Shown: one piece after another, positions 1-9,376 of the stretch
Position numbering within the stretch: the first letter of the stretch is position 1
Layout of the letters: each line of letters opens with the position of its first letter
NCBI GenBank assembly: GCA_951812325.1
Contig: OX638294.1
Location: forward strand, 655,136 to 719,135
Direction: 5' to 3'
Length of the DNA: 64,000 bases
Origin: an uncultured Thermoanaerobaculia bacterium
Lineage (GTDB): Bacteria > Acidobacteriota > Thermoanaerobaculia > Multivoradales > Multivoraceae
Notes under the pieces: generated by a model
The model's input: the letters and a program-made list of their open reading frames with translations, nothing else
Databases searched by the model: none
Told to the model about the DNA's origin: nothing
Translations under genes and position numbers: made by a program

Positions 1-672
1 CTCCATCCGGTCGGCGGCGCGCGAGTAGAGCGCCGTCATGTAGCGGCGCACCTCGTCCTCGCCGTGATCGGCAGCGAGTTGCCGCAGCGCGGCCACTCCG
101 CGCCGGTTGGCCGCAACCGCCGCGCCGAGATCGGCGAGATTCTCCGCCACCGACCGGGACGGGGACGGCCCGCGGCTGAGCAGCGCCTCCATCCGCTCCC
201 ACCGGGGCTCGCCGGCTTGCACCAGGAGCTGCGGCGCGATGACGACGCCCTCCTCGGCCAGGTTGGCGGCCTTCGGCGGCATCGAGCCGGGACGAATGCC
301 GCCCAGTTCGGCGTGGTGGGCCCGGTTGGCGACGTAGCCGAGCAGCCGGCCGTCGACGTGGGCCGGCGCGATGACGGTGATGTCCGGCAGGTGGGAGCCG
401 CCGTAGCCCGGATGGTTGGTGACCGCGACATCGCCCGGCCCGAGTTCGAGCTCGGCGGCGACGCCGCGCACGCACTCGCCGAGAGCGCCCAGGTGCACCG
501 GAATGTGGGGCGCATTGACCAGCAGACGCCCGCCGGCATCGAGCAGGCCGCACGAGAAGTCGAGCCGCTCCTTCACGTTCACCGACATCGCCGTCCGCTG
601 GAGCATCACGCCCATCTCGGACGCGATCGCAGCGAACCGGTTGCTGAACAGCTCGAGCCGGACCGGATCCAT
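1..672 (-). CDS. Hydantoinase B / oxoprolinase family protein, N-terminal part
   Basis: The reading frame is open from an ATG at 672 to the left edge, giving 224 codons with no stop, so the gene is cut by the window. The HyuB family hydrolyses ATP-coupled cyclic amides such as hydantoins or 5-oxoproline, usually with a HyuA partner. Family features visible are the RLDFSCGL segment (residues 36-43), NHPGYGGSHLPDI (86-98) and the His-rich HHAELGGIRPGSMP (119-132). The family is normally more than 500 residues, so over half lies outside. A divergent acyl-CoA ligase begins 130 bases away. Substrate is not deducible. Confidence 0.85.
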   Translation of the reverse strand, partial: MDPVRLELFSNRFAAIASEMGVMLQRTAMSVNVKERLDFSCGLLDAGGRLLVNAPHIPVHLGALGECVRGVAAELELGPGDVAVTNHPGYGGSHLPDITVIAPAHVDGRLLGYVANRAHHAELGGIRPGSMPPKAANLAEEGVVIAPQLLVQAGEPRWERMEALLSRGPSPSRSVAENLADLGAAVAANRRGVAALRQLAADHGEDEVRRYMTALYSRAADRME

Positions 673-801
673 CGCCGGAGTCTACGCCGACGCACGCGGG
701 CATAGCCCCGGTGGCGCTCCGCCGCGGGGCGGCTAAGGTACCGCTTTCAGACGAACCGAGCGGACACCGGAACGCGACCCGAGCCTCTTTGAGGAGCCGA
801 C

Positions 802-2424
802 ATGACCGACAGCACGATGATGGACTTCCCGTTGACGATCCGCATGATCTTCGATCACGGCCGCCGGGTCTACAGAGACAGCCGCGTGATCACCTGCCAG
901 GCGGACGGCGCGCGGATCGGCGCCTACGCCGAGGTCGCGGACCACGCCGCGCAGCTCGCCCACGCCCTGAAGGGCCTCGGCATCGAGCCGGGCGACCGGG
1001 TCGGCACCTTCGCCTGGAACAACCAGGAGCACCTGGAGGCCTACTTCGCCATCCCGTGCATGGGCGCCGTGCTGCACACGCTGAACATCCGCCTGTTCCC
1101 GGAACAGTTGACCTACGTGACGAACCACGCCAAGGACCGCGTGGTGGTCGTCGACGACTCCCTCATCCCGCTGCTGGCCCGGGTCGCCGCCGACCTGACC
1201 ACGGTGGAACACTTCATCGTCGTAGGCGACGGCGACGCCTCGGCGCTCGCCGCCGGCGGCGCGGCCATCCACCGCTACCACGACCTGCTCGAAGGCCAAC
1301 CGACGAGCTTCGACTGGCCCGAGATCGACGAGCGGGCCGCCTGCGCCATGTGCTACACGAGCGGCACGACCGGCAACCCGAAGGGCGTCGCCTACAGCCA
1401 CCGGTCCTCCTTCCTGCACGCCCTGGGGGTGGCGTCCGGCGGTGCGCTCGGCATCAGCCAGCAGGACAGCATCCTGGCGATCGTGCCGATGTTCCACGCG
1501 AACGCCTGGGGCCTGCCCCACGTCGGCTGGTTCACCGGCGCCGACTTCGTCATGCCCGACCGTTTCCTGCAGGCCGAGCCCCTGTGCCGGATCATCGCCG
1601 AGCACCGGCCGACTCTCTCCGGGGCCGTGCCGACGATCTGGAACGACGTCCTTCGCCACTCGGAGAACCACGAGGTCGACTTCTCCTCGTTCCGCGCCGT
1701 CCTGTGCGGAGGCTCGGCCGTGCCGCGATCCCTGATCGAAGGCTTCCGGGACCGTTTCGGCGTCGACATCATCCAGGGCTGGGGCATGACGGAAACCTCG
1801 CCCCTCGCGGCGATGGCGATTCCCCCGCGCGGCACTCCCAGGGAGGAAGAGGTCGATTGGCGGGTCAAGACCGGCCGCATCATCTCCGGCGTGGAGATCC
1901 GGATCACCAACGACGCCGGCGAGGTCATGCCCTGGGACGGCGAGGCGGTCGGCGAGATCGAGATCCGCGGCCCCTGGATCACCGGCGCCTACTACCTCGA
2001 CGACGACCCCGGGAAGTTCCACGACGGCTGGCTGCGAACCGGCGACGTCGCCTCGATCGATCCGCACGGTTTCCTGCAGATCACCGACCGGGCCAAGGAC
2101 GTGATCAAGTCCGGCGGCGAGTGGATCTCGTCCGTCGACCTCGAGAACGAGCTGATGGGCCACCCGGCCGTCGCCGAAGCCGCCGTCGTCGGCGTGCCGG
2201 ACGACCGCTGGGACGAGCGCCCCCTCGCCTGCGTGGTTCTCAGCGACGGCGCCGACGCGGACCCCTCCGAACTCCGGAGCTACCTGGCCGACCGCGTCGC
2301 CCGCTGGTGGGTCCCCGAGCGCTGGACCTTCATCGACGAAGTCCCGAAGACCAGCGTCGGCAAGTTCGACAAGAAGGTCCTGCGGGCCCGCTACGGTGAT
2401 GGGAAACTGGACATCGTCGGCTGA
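802..2424 (+). CDS. AMP-binding acyl-CoA ligase (AlkK/medium-chain type)
   Basis: A 540-residue adenylate-forming ligase that would activate a carboxylic acid with ATP and join it to CoA in the cytoplasm. Seen directly: the P-loop-like [11 protein letters not shown] segment near residue 184, the GWGMTETSP motif near 327, the GWLRTGDVA hinge region near 410 and the C-terminal lysine motif [10 protein letters not shown] near 515. Length and motif spacing are typical of medium/long-chain and AlkK-like ligases. The ATG at 802 follows a GAGGAG-like ribosome-binding site. The exact acid is unknown, but several acyl-CoA dehydrogenases and CoA transferases in the window suggest CoA-ester catabolism. 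Confidence 0.9.
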   Translation: MTDSTMMDFPLTIRMIFDHGRRVYRDSRVITCQADGARIGAYAEVADHAAQLAHALKGLGIEPGDRVGTFAWNNQEHLEAYFAIPCMGAVLHTLNIRLFPEQLTYVTNHAKDRVVVVDDSLIPLLARVAADLTTVEHFIVVGDGDASALAAGGAAIHRYHDLLEGQPTSFDWPEIDERAACAMCYTSGTTGNPKGVAYSHRSSFLHALGVASGGALGISQQDSILAIVPMFHANAWGLPHVGWFTGADFVMPDRFLQAEPLCRIIAEHRPTLSGAVPTIWNDVLRHSENHEVDFSSFRAVLCGGSAVPRSLIEGFRDRFGVDIIQGWGMTETSPLAAMAIPPRGTPREEEVDWRVKTGRIISGVEIRITNDAGEVMPWDGEAVGEIEIRGPWITGAYYLDDDPGKFHDGWLRTGDVASIDPHGFLQITDRAKDVIKSGGEWISSVDLENELMGHPAVAEAAVVGVPDDRWDERPLACVVLSDGADADPSELRSYLADRVARWWVPERWTFIDEVPKTSVGKFDKKVLRARYGDGKLDIVG

Positions 2425-2458
2425 TCGGCCTCGGCTTCGGCGGGAACCGCGAGTATCC

Positions 2459-2585
2459 ATGCAGCTTGAGGACCTCAAGGCCGTCGCCACGGTGCGCGGC
2501 TTCGGCCACCAAGTCCCGCCCTCGATCAGCTGGAGGCCAGGTCACCGTGGTCAACGTCGAGCGCCACGGGTCCGAGCGCGAGTAG
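2459..2585 (+). pseudogene. Fragment of a helicase-associated defence protein N-terminus
   Basis: From the ATG at 2459 the frame reads MQLEDLKAVATVRG. After a frameshift around 2500-2535 a second frame reads QVTVVNVERHGSERE and stops at 2583-2585. Together this looks like the first 40 or so residues of the SNF2/DEAD helicase proteins that begin with a KLEDL...VRG...VTVV pattern and are common in defence islands. Nothing downstream continues the protein. The call rests on remembered family sequence and is tentative. It sits directly before the OLD-like gene on the opposite strand. Confidence 0.35.
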
Positions 2586-2671
2586 CGGCTGCCGGATCAA
2601 CCAACGCCAGCCTCAGCCGGTGCTCCCCGCAAGGCAGACGGGCCTCCGTGATCGTCCCCATGTGGGGGCGT

Positions 2672-4240
2672 TCAGTCGCTCCGCCCCCGCCACGCCTCGA
2701 TCTGTTCCTGAAGTTCGATCTGGAACGAAGCGATCTCGCCTCGCCTGCTCTCCGCCTCCAGCCGCCCGACAAGCCGAGCCAGATCGACCGGACGCCGGTT
2801 CAGTTCCTCGGCCAGCGCCTGTAGAGACGCACGCGAGCGGCCTCGCTGTCGAACTGCCCCTTCCGTCCACCGTCCGATCTGCTGCAACCTGAGGCCCAGA
2901 TCCGCCGCCCCCAGGCCCAGTGCCTCCGTGTACTTGGCCGGATCCCGCTGGAGCCTCTCCCATATCCACTTTTCGGGCGAGCCGTCGCCGGGGAGGAACA
3001 GGGGCCGAACGGCATGGCCGTAGTCCGCGGCGGCTTCCTGGAGTCGGGCTCTAACCGCTTTCGCGTCGCCGTCCAGAACCATGACGAAGTCGCGAAGGCG
3101 GCCGAACTTCCCCAGCGTCCGCACATGGCCCGGAAACTCGTCCCGGCCGGCGTTCCGCCCGATCACGAAGTCGTCGTGCCGAAGCCCCATCCGGGGATTC
3201 AGCACGTCGAGGACGCCGCGAATGATGCCCTCGGCCATCTCGTCCTCGCACAAGATGGAAAGCCGGTCCAGGGACTGGCCGTAGAGTGCCTTCTGGAAGA
3301 TGTCGCGATAGGCGGGCGCCAGGACGACATCCTCCGTTTCGCCATCCCGGTCCAGGAAGATCCGAGCCTCCGGCGGCACGCTGTCGAGAACCACCGGACT
3401 GTGCGAAGCAACGACGATCTGCAGCCGCCCGCGAAGCGCTAGTCGCTGCAGCTCGAGCATCGTCTGTTGCTGCGTGTACGGGTGGAGGCCGGCCTCCACC
3501 TCATCGATCAGGACGAGCGCTCCGTCAAGGGCGGAGACGTCCTGCGAGATTCGAAGCACAGCGCGCTCACCCGACGACATGTGGAACTCGGAGTAGCGCG
3601 TTTCCGCGTCCGCATCCAGTTCGGCAAACAGGAGGTCCCGAAGACCGGAACGGATGACCGACAGGTGCCGGTACCTTCGGGGCAGGATGCGGTGGGCGAA
3701 CACCAGGAGATCGGCTCCGATCTCGCGGGTCTCGAACGGCTTGCGCGCGAGCTGAAGCAGGCCCCTCACCTCGGAAGGGTTGGTCAGATTGGCCAATGTC
3801 CGCAGGTACACGCCGCGTTCGGGCTGCCTGCCACCCTTGCGGCCAAGGAAGCTCCGGTTCCACGACTTCCCCCGTCGCCAGGCCATCGCGTACGGAGTGC
3901 CGCCGTGCACGTAGTCGAACTCGAGTTCGGTCGGTTCGACGGAATCCGACATGGCGCGTCCGCCCGGATCGATGAAGTTCGGAAACAAGCTGGTCGGGAC
4001 GAATTCCCGAGGGCCGCGGTCCGGGTCCCGATAGGCGCAGGCGCAGGCAAAGAGGACGGTCGATTTGCCGCACCCGTTCGGACCCGCAAGGACGCTCACC
4101 GGATAGTTGAAGGGCACCCGGAGATCGCGAATCCCGCGAAGCCGCTGGATCCGCACCGCCCGCAGGGCATTCGCGCGCTGCGCCTGATGCGCTCGCAGCG
4201 CCTCCCAGACTTCGCGAAGCTGGTTGTCCACCAGGAACAC
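2672..4240 (-). CDS. OLD-like ATPase with C-terminal TOPRIM-like region
   Basis: A 522-residue protein from a GTG at 4240, preferred because the longer frame to 4297 runs into IS630 debris. SMC/ABC-type ATPase motifs are all present: Walker A GPNGCGKST (residues 53-61), signature SSGERA (222-227), Walker B LVLIDE (242-247) and the H-loop histidine in ASHSP (280). The C-terminal third has CEDEMAEG (331-338) and VMVLDGDAK (386-394), the acidic pattern expected of a TOPRIM nuclease, which makes this resemble OLD-family or retron/Gabija-type ATPase-nucleases. It sits 44 bases from an IS630 end and beside MNT/HEPN genes, so a defence role is inferred. No UvrD-like Gabija partner is present. Confidence 0.7.
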   Translation of the reverse strand: MFLVDNQLREVWEALRAHQAQRANALRAVRIQRLRGIRDLRVPFNYPVSVLAGPNGCGKSTVLFACACAYRDPDRGPREFVPTSLFPNFIDPGGRAMSDSVEPTELEFDYVHGGTPYAMAWRRGKSWNRSFLGRKGGRQPERGVYLRTLANLTNPSEVRGLLQLARKPFETREIGADLLVFAHRILPRRYRHLSVIRSGLRDLLFAELDADAETRYSEFHMSSGERAVLRISQDVSALDGALVLIDEVEAGLHPYTQQQTMLELQRLALRGRLQIVVASHSPVVLDSVPPEARIFLDRDGETEDVVLAPAYRDIFQKALYGQSLDRLSILCEDEMAEGIIRGVLDVLNPRMGLRHDDFVIGRNAGRDEFPGHVRTLGKFGRLRDFVMVLDGDAKAVRARLQEAAADYGHAVRPLFLPGDGSPEKWIWERLQRDPAKYTEALGLGAADLGLRLQQIGRWTEGAVRQRGRSRASLQALAEELNRRPVDLARLVGRLEAESRRGEIASFQIELQEQIEAWRGRSD

Positions 4241-4283
4241 GGCGTTTACCCTACAACCCCAAGACGCGAACGCTGGTGGTTTC

Positions 4284-4602
4284 GCAGCCTGTGGCAAGAG
4301 TCCCGCGGCATTCGAGCGACCGTTCGTGTCGTGTCACTCGTCAAAGGTCGGATAGAGGCGCTTGAGTTTGACTCGTGCGTCTTCGGTAGTGAATTGCCCG
4401 TCGACCTTGGCTCGGTTCCGGTCTCTGGCGGCCTTCCAGGCGGCGACTTCGGTGCGCAAGATGTCGATGGAGTCGATGCGGCGGCTGAGGCACTGTCGTC
4501 GCGGCGTCTCGCCCATGCACACGACGGAGAAGCTGGCGTCGTGCCGATAGACGTCGAGCACGCGCTCCATACTCGCCGCGAGGTCGGCGTTGCGGTGGGG
4601 CC
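4284..4602 (-). mobile_element. IS630-family transposase remnant, internally deleted
   Basis: The minus-strand frame ending at 4334 reads NADLAASMERVLDVY, then VVCMGET, then RQCLSRRIDSID, and ends QFTTEDARVKLKRLYP. These are separate conserved blocks of IS630 transposases, with the catalytic middle missing between VVCMGET and RQCLSRR. About 38 bases at the outer end (4284-4321) match the terminus of the MITE at 54119-54376 with about six mismatches, which identifies the element boundary. The remnant cannot encode a working DDE transposase. It abuts and replaces the end of a HEPN toxin gene. Confidence 0.75.
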
Positions 4603-4802
4603 AGGGAATCTCCGGCTCCGCTCCCCGGAGGGTAGCGCTGAGTCGACTCGGCAATGGTCTGCAGGTTGCGCACGACGGCGTCCTGAACGAGGGTCGAGTC
4701 GAAGAACCTTGATCGCTCGCCGCCGGTGTACTCGTCGATGCGCGAAACACGGTCGCGGATGTGCCCGAGGAGATACCAGGTCGGTCCTCCCGTCGTCTTC
4801 AC
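4603..4802 (-). pseudogene. HEPN-domain toxin (DUF86/HepT-like), truncated by IS630
   Basis: A GTG at 4802 overlaps the MNT stop codon by four bases. The frame reads RDRVSRIDEYTGG and NLQTIAESTQR, a good match to the first half of DUF86/HepT toxins. A one-base frameshift follows, after which the other frame continues SATLRGAEPEIPW before running into IS630 sequence. The segment that should carry the catalytic RxxxxxH motif of the HEPN ribonuclease is absent, so no active toxin can be made. Confidence 0.7.
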
Positions 4803-5083
4803 AGGGTCTGGGCGTCTTCCAGAATCCGATGCCGTAGAGCGGGGTGCAAGCTGCGTTCCGTGACGACGTCCACCCTGCGCCCCAGGAGATCCTGAACATC
4901 CATCAACAATGCTCCCAGGGTCAAGCCGCTCTGGCCTCTGGGCAAGGTCACGAGGAGATCCACGTCGCTCCCCTCGTCTGCGTCCCCTCTGGCCATGGAG
5001 CCGAATACGCGCACGTCGCCAAAGCCGTGGCGGTCGGCCAGAGCGCGTATTTCAGCCCGGTGGGATTCGATCAGTGAATGCAT
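4799..5083 (-). CDS. MNT-type nucleotidyltransferase antitoxin, orphaned
   Basis: A 94-residue minimal nucleotidyltransferase. The GSMARGDADEGSDVDLLV segment provides the GS-x-ARG and DxD residues of the MntA family, which AMPylates and silences a cognate HEPN toxin. The start at 5083 gives MHSLIESHRAEI, the usual N-terminus for this family; longer in-frame starts exist. Its stop overlaps the HEPN start (GTGA), the normal arrangement of MNT/HEPN pairs, but the toxin is destroyed by an IS630 insertion. The antitoxin itself looks intact. Confidence 0.75.
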   Translation of the reverse strand: MHSLIESHRAEIRALADRHGFGDVRVFGSMARGDADEGSDVDLLVTLPRGQSGLTLGALLMDVQDLLGRRVDVVTERSLHPALRHRILEDAQTL

Positions 5084-5215
5084 GCGGCGACCGTCCGACT
5101 CCCTCCGCTCAACCGGCATGGCCAGCGTGCTGGCAATGCGACCCTGTCGGCGGACAAGCACCCGCTCCGGAACAGACGCGTCTCGACGCTTCGTAGCCAG
5201 TGCCTGTCGTCGTCG

Positions 5216-6487
5216 TCAAGGCGCCGTTCTTCGAGCCCTGACGATGCAGCGCACCTGGCTGGCCGACACCTTGAACTCGAGGTCCGGGTGGCCTCCGTCG
5301 CGGAGAGACCGCCGCGCGGCTGGGATGCCGAATCCGAATCTCTGGACGAGCCCCAACACCCGCATCGCCTCCGCGATGTTCGGGTTCCGGTAATCCACCA
5401 GACCCTCGGCCCCGAAGTTGTCGGCGGTGACCGCTCCGTAGGGACCGCCGGGGCTGGCGATTTCGACGCGGTCGTCGAACCAGTACGCGTGCACCGGCGC
5501 TGTGGAGTCCTCATAGGTCCGGTGCATTACCGCGTTGCGGACGAGCTGGCCCAGGGCATCCAGCGGATAGGTGGACCGCCGGATTTCCACGGGCGCCGAA
5601 AGGAAATCGACCGCTACGCGGTTGTGAGCGGAGAACTTCTCGTCCAACCGGCGGACGACCCTGGAGATCGGTCCGCGGCACGCCTCCGCGTCGGCCACCG
5701 GGTCGCCGTACTCGGTTCCTTCGACCCGAAGGAACTGGGCGTAGGCGCCGGGCAGCAGGTCGTGAGGCTGCCGGCCCAAAACCACTACGCCGCTGACCGT
5801 GGGAACCGGATCGTCCACGGCGACGATCATCTTGGCGGCGGCCAGCCTCTCCGTCGTGGTGCGCTGGTTGGCGGCAAGCGCCTCCGGTTCGAGCGCTCCG
5901 GGGAGGTACTCCTCTTCAAAGCGGACCAGACTCAGGTCTGCAAGGCTGGCGGTCGGCAGTGGACGCGCGTCGAAGTGGGAATCCCGGTACTTCCGCTTCT
6001 CGTTCAGGACTCGCTCGTCCTGCGCGCTTGCCACCGTTCGGCGTGGACCCGTTCGTGTCCAGATCCGGCCGCGATAGCGTACCGGAGGCGAGTCGGACGG
6101 CCAGACCGTCACGACCGCGATGCGCCTCTTCAGGAGCGTCCGGGCCGCCACGGTCAACGTGGGTGGCGGCAGGATGTTGCCGTCCGTCTTGATGTCGGAC
6201 AGTTGCAGGAGAAGCTCGTCTCGTATCTCGAGGTCTGCAGGCGCCCCGCTGTCGCTGGCGCCAACGAAGACGACGCCCGGCTTGCCGTGGTCCGGCAGGT
6301 CGTTGGCGAAAGCGCACACCGCCTCTCGAATACGAGCGGGCGCAGCGCCGCGCAGCGACTCCTTCCGCTCGACCAGGTCGGACTCCAAGTCCGCCATCAT
6401 CGCTTCAAGATCGGCCGTGGAATAGCCGGTGGTTTCTGGCTGCACGCGGCTCGCCGACGCTTCGGCCTGTCTGGTTTCCGCAGTCAC
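5216..6487 (-). CDS. AlbA_2 (Schlafen-type) and HATPase domain protein
   Basis: A 423-residue protein from a GTG at 6487; later methionines near residues 29-31 are possible starts. The first ~150 residues (ERKESLRG..., VCAFANDL, VVFVGASDSG) fit the AlbA_2 or Schlafen-related domain. The C-terminal half carries LVRNAVMHRTYEDS, VEIASPGG and DYRNPNIAEAMRVLG, the pattern of the HATPase_c_4 domain found in 'ATP-binding/transcriptional regulator-like' proteins. Such proteins occur in defence islands and as putative regulators. It lies 132 bases upstream of the MNT gene on the same strand. A defence role is inferred from neighbours only. Confidence 0.75.
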   Translation of the reverse strand: MTAETRQAEASASRVQPETTGYSTADLEAMMADLESDLVERKESLRGAAPARIREAVCAFANDLPDHGKPGVVFVGASDSGAPADLEIRDELLLQLSDIKTDGNILPPPTLTVAARTLLKRRIAVVTVWPSDSPPVRYRGRIWTRTGPRRTVASAQDERVLNEKRKYRDSHFDARPLPTASLADLSLVRFEEEYLPGALEPEALAANQRTTTERLAAAKMIVAVDDPVPTVSGVVVLGRQPHDLLPGAYAQFLRVEGTEYGDPVADAEACRGPISRVVRRLDEKFSAHNRVAVDFLSAPVEIRRSTYPLDALGQLVRNAVMHRTYEDSTAPVHAYWFDDRVEIASPGGPYGAVTADNFGAEGLVDYRNPNIAEAMRVLGLVQRFGFGIPAARRSLRDGGHPDLEFKVSASQVRCIVRARRTAP

Positions 6488-6621
6488 GGCCCGCCGGTTC
6501 CGGCCAGGACGCCGTTCAAGCCGCGGCCCAAGGCCGGCGTCGGACGGCGAACCCGGTCACCGGGCTCCTCCATCTGGCGGCTGGGCGGATTGTCCATTCG
6601 TCCCCGGGCGGGAACCCGGCC

Positions 6622-7500
6622 CTAATCCCCCGACACCCCCAGGTGCTCGTTGAACCAGGCGACCAGCGCGTTCGAGGCGCGCTCGCCGTCCTCGCCGCGG
6701 AAACCGTGGGCCGCGCCCTCGATCACGATCAGCTCGGAGGTCACGTTCGCCTCGTCGAAGGCGGCCTTGATCCGCTCGCTGTTGCTGAGCGGCACGAGCG
6801 CGTCCTGGTCGCCGTGAATCAGCAGCGTCGGTGGATCATCCTCGCTGACGAACAGGACGGGTGAGATGGCGGCAGCCTTCTCCGCATCGAACTCGAGCGC
6901 GGGGAAGCGCTCGTTCGGACCGGTCAGCCCCTGCAGGTCGACCGGCGGGAAGTAGGCGACGACGGCCGCGACCCGGTTGCCGGTCTGCTCGATCGGATCG
7001 TTGCTGCCGGAGTTCCCCTCGTCCGAGGCGTTGCCAAGCATCAGGGACAGGTGGCCGCCGGCGCTGCCGCCGGTGACGCCCAGGCGCTCCGCGTCGACGC
7101 CGAAATCGTCCGCGTTGAGCCGGATGTAACGGACCGCGCGGCGCACGTCCGCGACCGCCTCCGGCACCTTGAACAGCGGGGCCGAGCCGTGGCGGACCAT
7201 GAACACGGCGTAGCCGTTGTCCAGGAGCTCGCCAATCGCGCCGAACCGGCGTCCCTCGCCCGAGACGATGCCGTGCGGGTCGGACCAGCGCGAGAACCAC
7301 CCGCCGCTGACCATGAACAGTACGCCGGCGCCGTTCTGGTCCGCGGGCACGAGTGCATCGAAGGTCAGGGCCATGCCCATCTTGTGGCCGTAGACCACGT
7401 CGGCGTGGACCTTGGCTTCCGTGCCCGCCGACAGCGGGGCGGCGAGGAGGGCGAAGGCGAGCAGAATTGCGGCTGAGTGCTTCACGAGTGTCTGTTTCAA
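6622..7500 (-). CDS. Secreted alpha/beta hydrolase (esterase/lipase-like)
   Basis: A TTG start at 7500 is chosen because GGAGAA lies just upstream and the product then begins with a classical signal peptide (LKQTLVKHSAAILLAFALL), which the longer frame would bury. Catalytic features of the hydrolase fold are the nucleophile elbow GGSAGGH, an acid in IHGDQDALVP and the late histidine in GAAHGF. Length (292 residues) suits BD-FAE or prolyl-oligopeptidase-like esterases. It is followed upstream, 53 bases away, by a secreted amidohydrolase on the same strand, so the two may be co-transcribed. Substrate unknown. Confidence 0.8.
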   Translation of the reverse strand: MKQTLVKHSAAILLAFALLAAPLSAGTEAKVHADVVYGHKMGMALTFDALVPADQNGAGVLFMVSGGWFSRWSDPHGIVSGEGRRFGAIGELLDNGYAVFMVRHGSAPLFKVPEAVADVRRAVRYIRLNADDFGVDAERLGVTGGSAGGHLSLMLGNASDEGNSGSNDPIEQTGNRVAAVVAYFPPVDLQGLTGPNERFPALEFDAEKAAAISPVLFVSEDDPPTLLIHGDQDALVPLSNSERIKAAFDEANVTSELIVIEGAAHGFRGEDGERASNALVAWFNEHLGVSGD

Positions 7501-7553
7501 CTGGGTTCTCCTTGTTCTCTGGCTGCACCGATCGCCGGGCTTCGCCAAGGCTG

Positions 7554-9257
7554 CTACGGCCGCGCTCCTCCCGCCGTCTCCTGCGGCGTCACTTCAGGCT
7601 TCATCCGTTCGGCGGCAACCATATCCGCCACGTCGGCGAGCAGCTTCTTCGCGTCGAAGACGATGCCGTCCTTGATCGTGTAGCGCACGCCGCCGACGCG
7701 CTCGGGACGTCCCGTGTCGTCGTTGAGTCGCACGGCGCCGGTGCCGTAGAGCACCTTGAGGTTCGCGACCGGGTTCTCGCCGACCACGAGCAGATCGGCC
7801 AGCATGCCTTCGCGCACGATGCCGAACTCCATCTCGGCGCCGCTGGCCCGGGTCAGCTCCTCGGCGCCGTACATCGTCGCCGAGCGGATCACCTCCAGCG
7901 GATGGAAGCCGGCCTCCTGGAGGAGTTCGAGTTCCAGGATCGTGCCGAAGCCGTAGGTCTGGTAGATGAACCCTGAATCCGAGCCGACGGTGACCCGGCC
8001 GCCGCGGTTCTTGTACTCGTTCAGGAACTGCATCCACACCCGGTAGAAGTTCTTCCAGGCCACCTCGTCCCAGGTCGTCCAGTCGTACCAGTAGGAGCCG
8101 TGGTCCTCCCGGCTGGGGGCGTAGAACTCGGCCAGGCTGGGCAGCGTGTAGTCGGCGTGCCAGTCCGCGTTGCGCGCCCGCATCACGTCGCGGCCGGCCG
8201 AGTAGATCGTCATCGTCGGGTTGATGAAGAAGTCGAGTTCCAGGAACTCGTCGAGCAGGGCGTTCCAGCGCTCGCCGCCGGGCTCGACCATGCTCCACTG
8301 GCGGGCCACCTGGCCGAAGCGGAACTGCTCGTCCATGTAGTTCATCTCCGCGGGCCACGGCTGGACGTCGGCGCCGTCATACATCGACTCGAACAGGCCG
8401 TAGAAGTGGGTCATCCCGACCAGGCCGAGCCGGGCGGCGTCCAGGGCGTTCATCTGCGCCACGCCCATCTGGTCGAGGTGGGCGGTCGAGCCCATTCCCA
8501 GGCTGCCGGCCTCGTCGATCAACGCCGCCATGATCTTCGGCGGATAGGCGCCGAGCTTGAGACCGTCCACGCCCTTCTCGTGCGCGTAGCGGACCCACTC
8601 CCGGGCGTCGGCGGGGGTCCGGATGTTCCGGTCCTTCCACTCCTCGCCGCCGCCGGGACGCTGGTAGGAGACGATGCGCGGCGCAGTGATCTCGTTTCTC
8701 TCGCTGCGCGCTTTCTCACTCAGGTCCCATTCCAGCGGCCCGGTGGACACGCCGCGAACGGTCGTGATGCCGTGCGCCAGCCAGAGCTTGTAGACGTACT
8801 CCGCCGTCGGCGCCTTGGGCGCGCCGCCGGTGTGGACGTGGAGATCGACCAGGCCCGGCAGCACGTACGAGCCGCTGAGATCGAGTTCGACCTCGGCATC
8901 CTTCGGCCGCTTGCTCTCGTCGATTTCCGTGTTGGCCATGCCGAGGCTCTTGATCTCTTCGATCCGGTTGCCTTCGATGACGATGTCGACCGGCCCCCTC
9001 GGCGGCGCGCCGGCGCCGTCGACGACGGTCACGCCGCGCAGGATGAGGCGGTCGAAAGGACCTTGGCCCTCGTCGTCCGGGCGCGGCGGCGCCGGCTCGA
9101 CGAGCTTTGGCTCTTCCTCTTCCGCGGCCGCCGCGGCGGCGCCGGGCACGACGACGGCCGCAAGCAGCGCGACGACCGCGACGAGGAAGAGGATGAGTCC
9201 GGGGCCGCGGTAGCCTGCCGGACCGTACGTTGAGGCATCAGGGATCCGTCTGGACAC
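7554..9257 (-). CDS. Exported metal-dependent amidohydrolase
   Basis: A 567-residue protein if started at the GTG at 9257, which follows AGGAGAGG. It has an N-terminal membrane segment near residues 21-41 (LILFLVAVVALLAAVVV), then an Ala/Glu-rich linker. Metal-binding residues of the amidohydrolase superfamily are visible: DLHVHTGG (HxH at 140-142), a lysine in GLKLGAY, histidines in TAHLDQMG and MTHFYG, and an aspartate in VGSDSGF. The N- and C-terminal strands (ILRGVTVVDGAG, LADLLVVGENP) form the usual composite beta domain. It probably hydrolyses an amide or ring outside the cytoplasm. Specific substrate is not predictable. Confidence 0.82.
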   Translation of the reverse strand: MSRRIPDASTYGPAGYRGPGLILFLVAVVALLAAVVVPGAAAAAAEEEEPKLVEPAPPRPDDEGQGPFDRLILRGVTVVDGAGAPPRGPVDIVIEGNRIEEIKSLGMANTEIDESKRPKDAEVELDLSGSYVLPGLVDLHVHTGGAPKAPTAEYVYKLWLAHGITTVRGVSTGPLEWDLSEKARSERNEITAPRIVSYQRPGGGEEWKDRNIRTPADAREWVRYAHEKGVDGLKLGAYPPKIMAALIDEAGSLGMGSTAHLDQMGVAQMNALDAARLGLVGMTHFYGLFESMYDGADVQPWPAEMNYMDEQFRFGQVARQWSMVEPGGERWNALLDEFLELDFFINPTMTIYSAGRDVMRARNADWHADYTLPSLAEFYAPSREDHGSYWYDWTTWDEVAWKNFYRVWMQFLNEYKNRGGRVTVGSDSGFIYQTYGFGTILELELLQEAGFHPLEVIRSATMYGAEELTRASGAEMEFGIVREGMLADLLVVGENPVANLKVLYGTGAVRLNDDTGRPERVGGVRYTIKDGIVFDAKKLLADVADMVAAERMKPEVTPQETAGGARP

Positions 9258-9376
9258 GTTCCTCTCCTGACTGGAAGGCCGAGCGACCGGGGTTCCCCGG
9301 CCGCAGGCGGGCCTGCCGCAGAGTCGAGCGATCCGGCGCGGGCCGCAATGGTGTGGATCGGCAGGCAACGGTGGAT

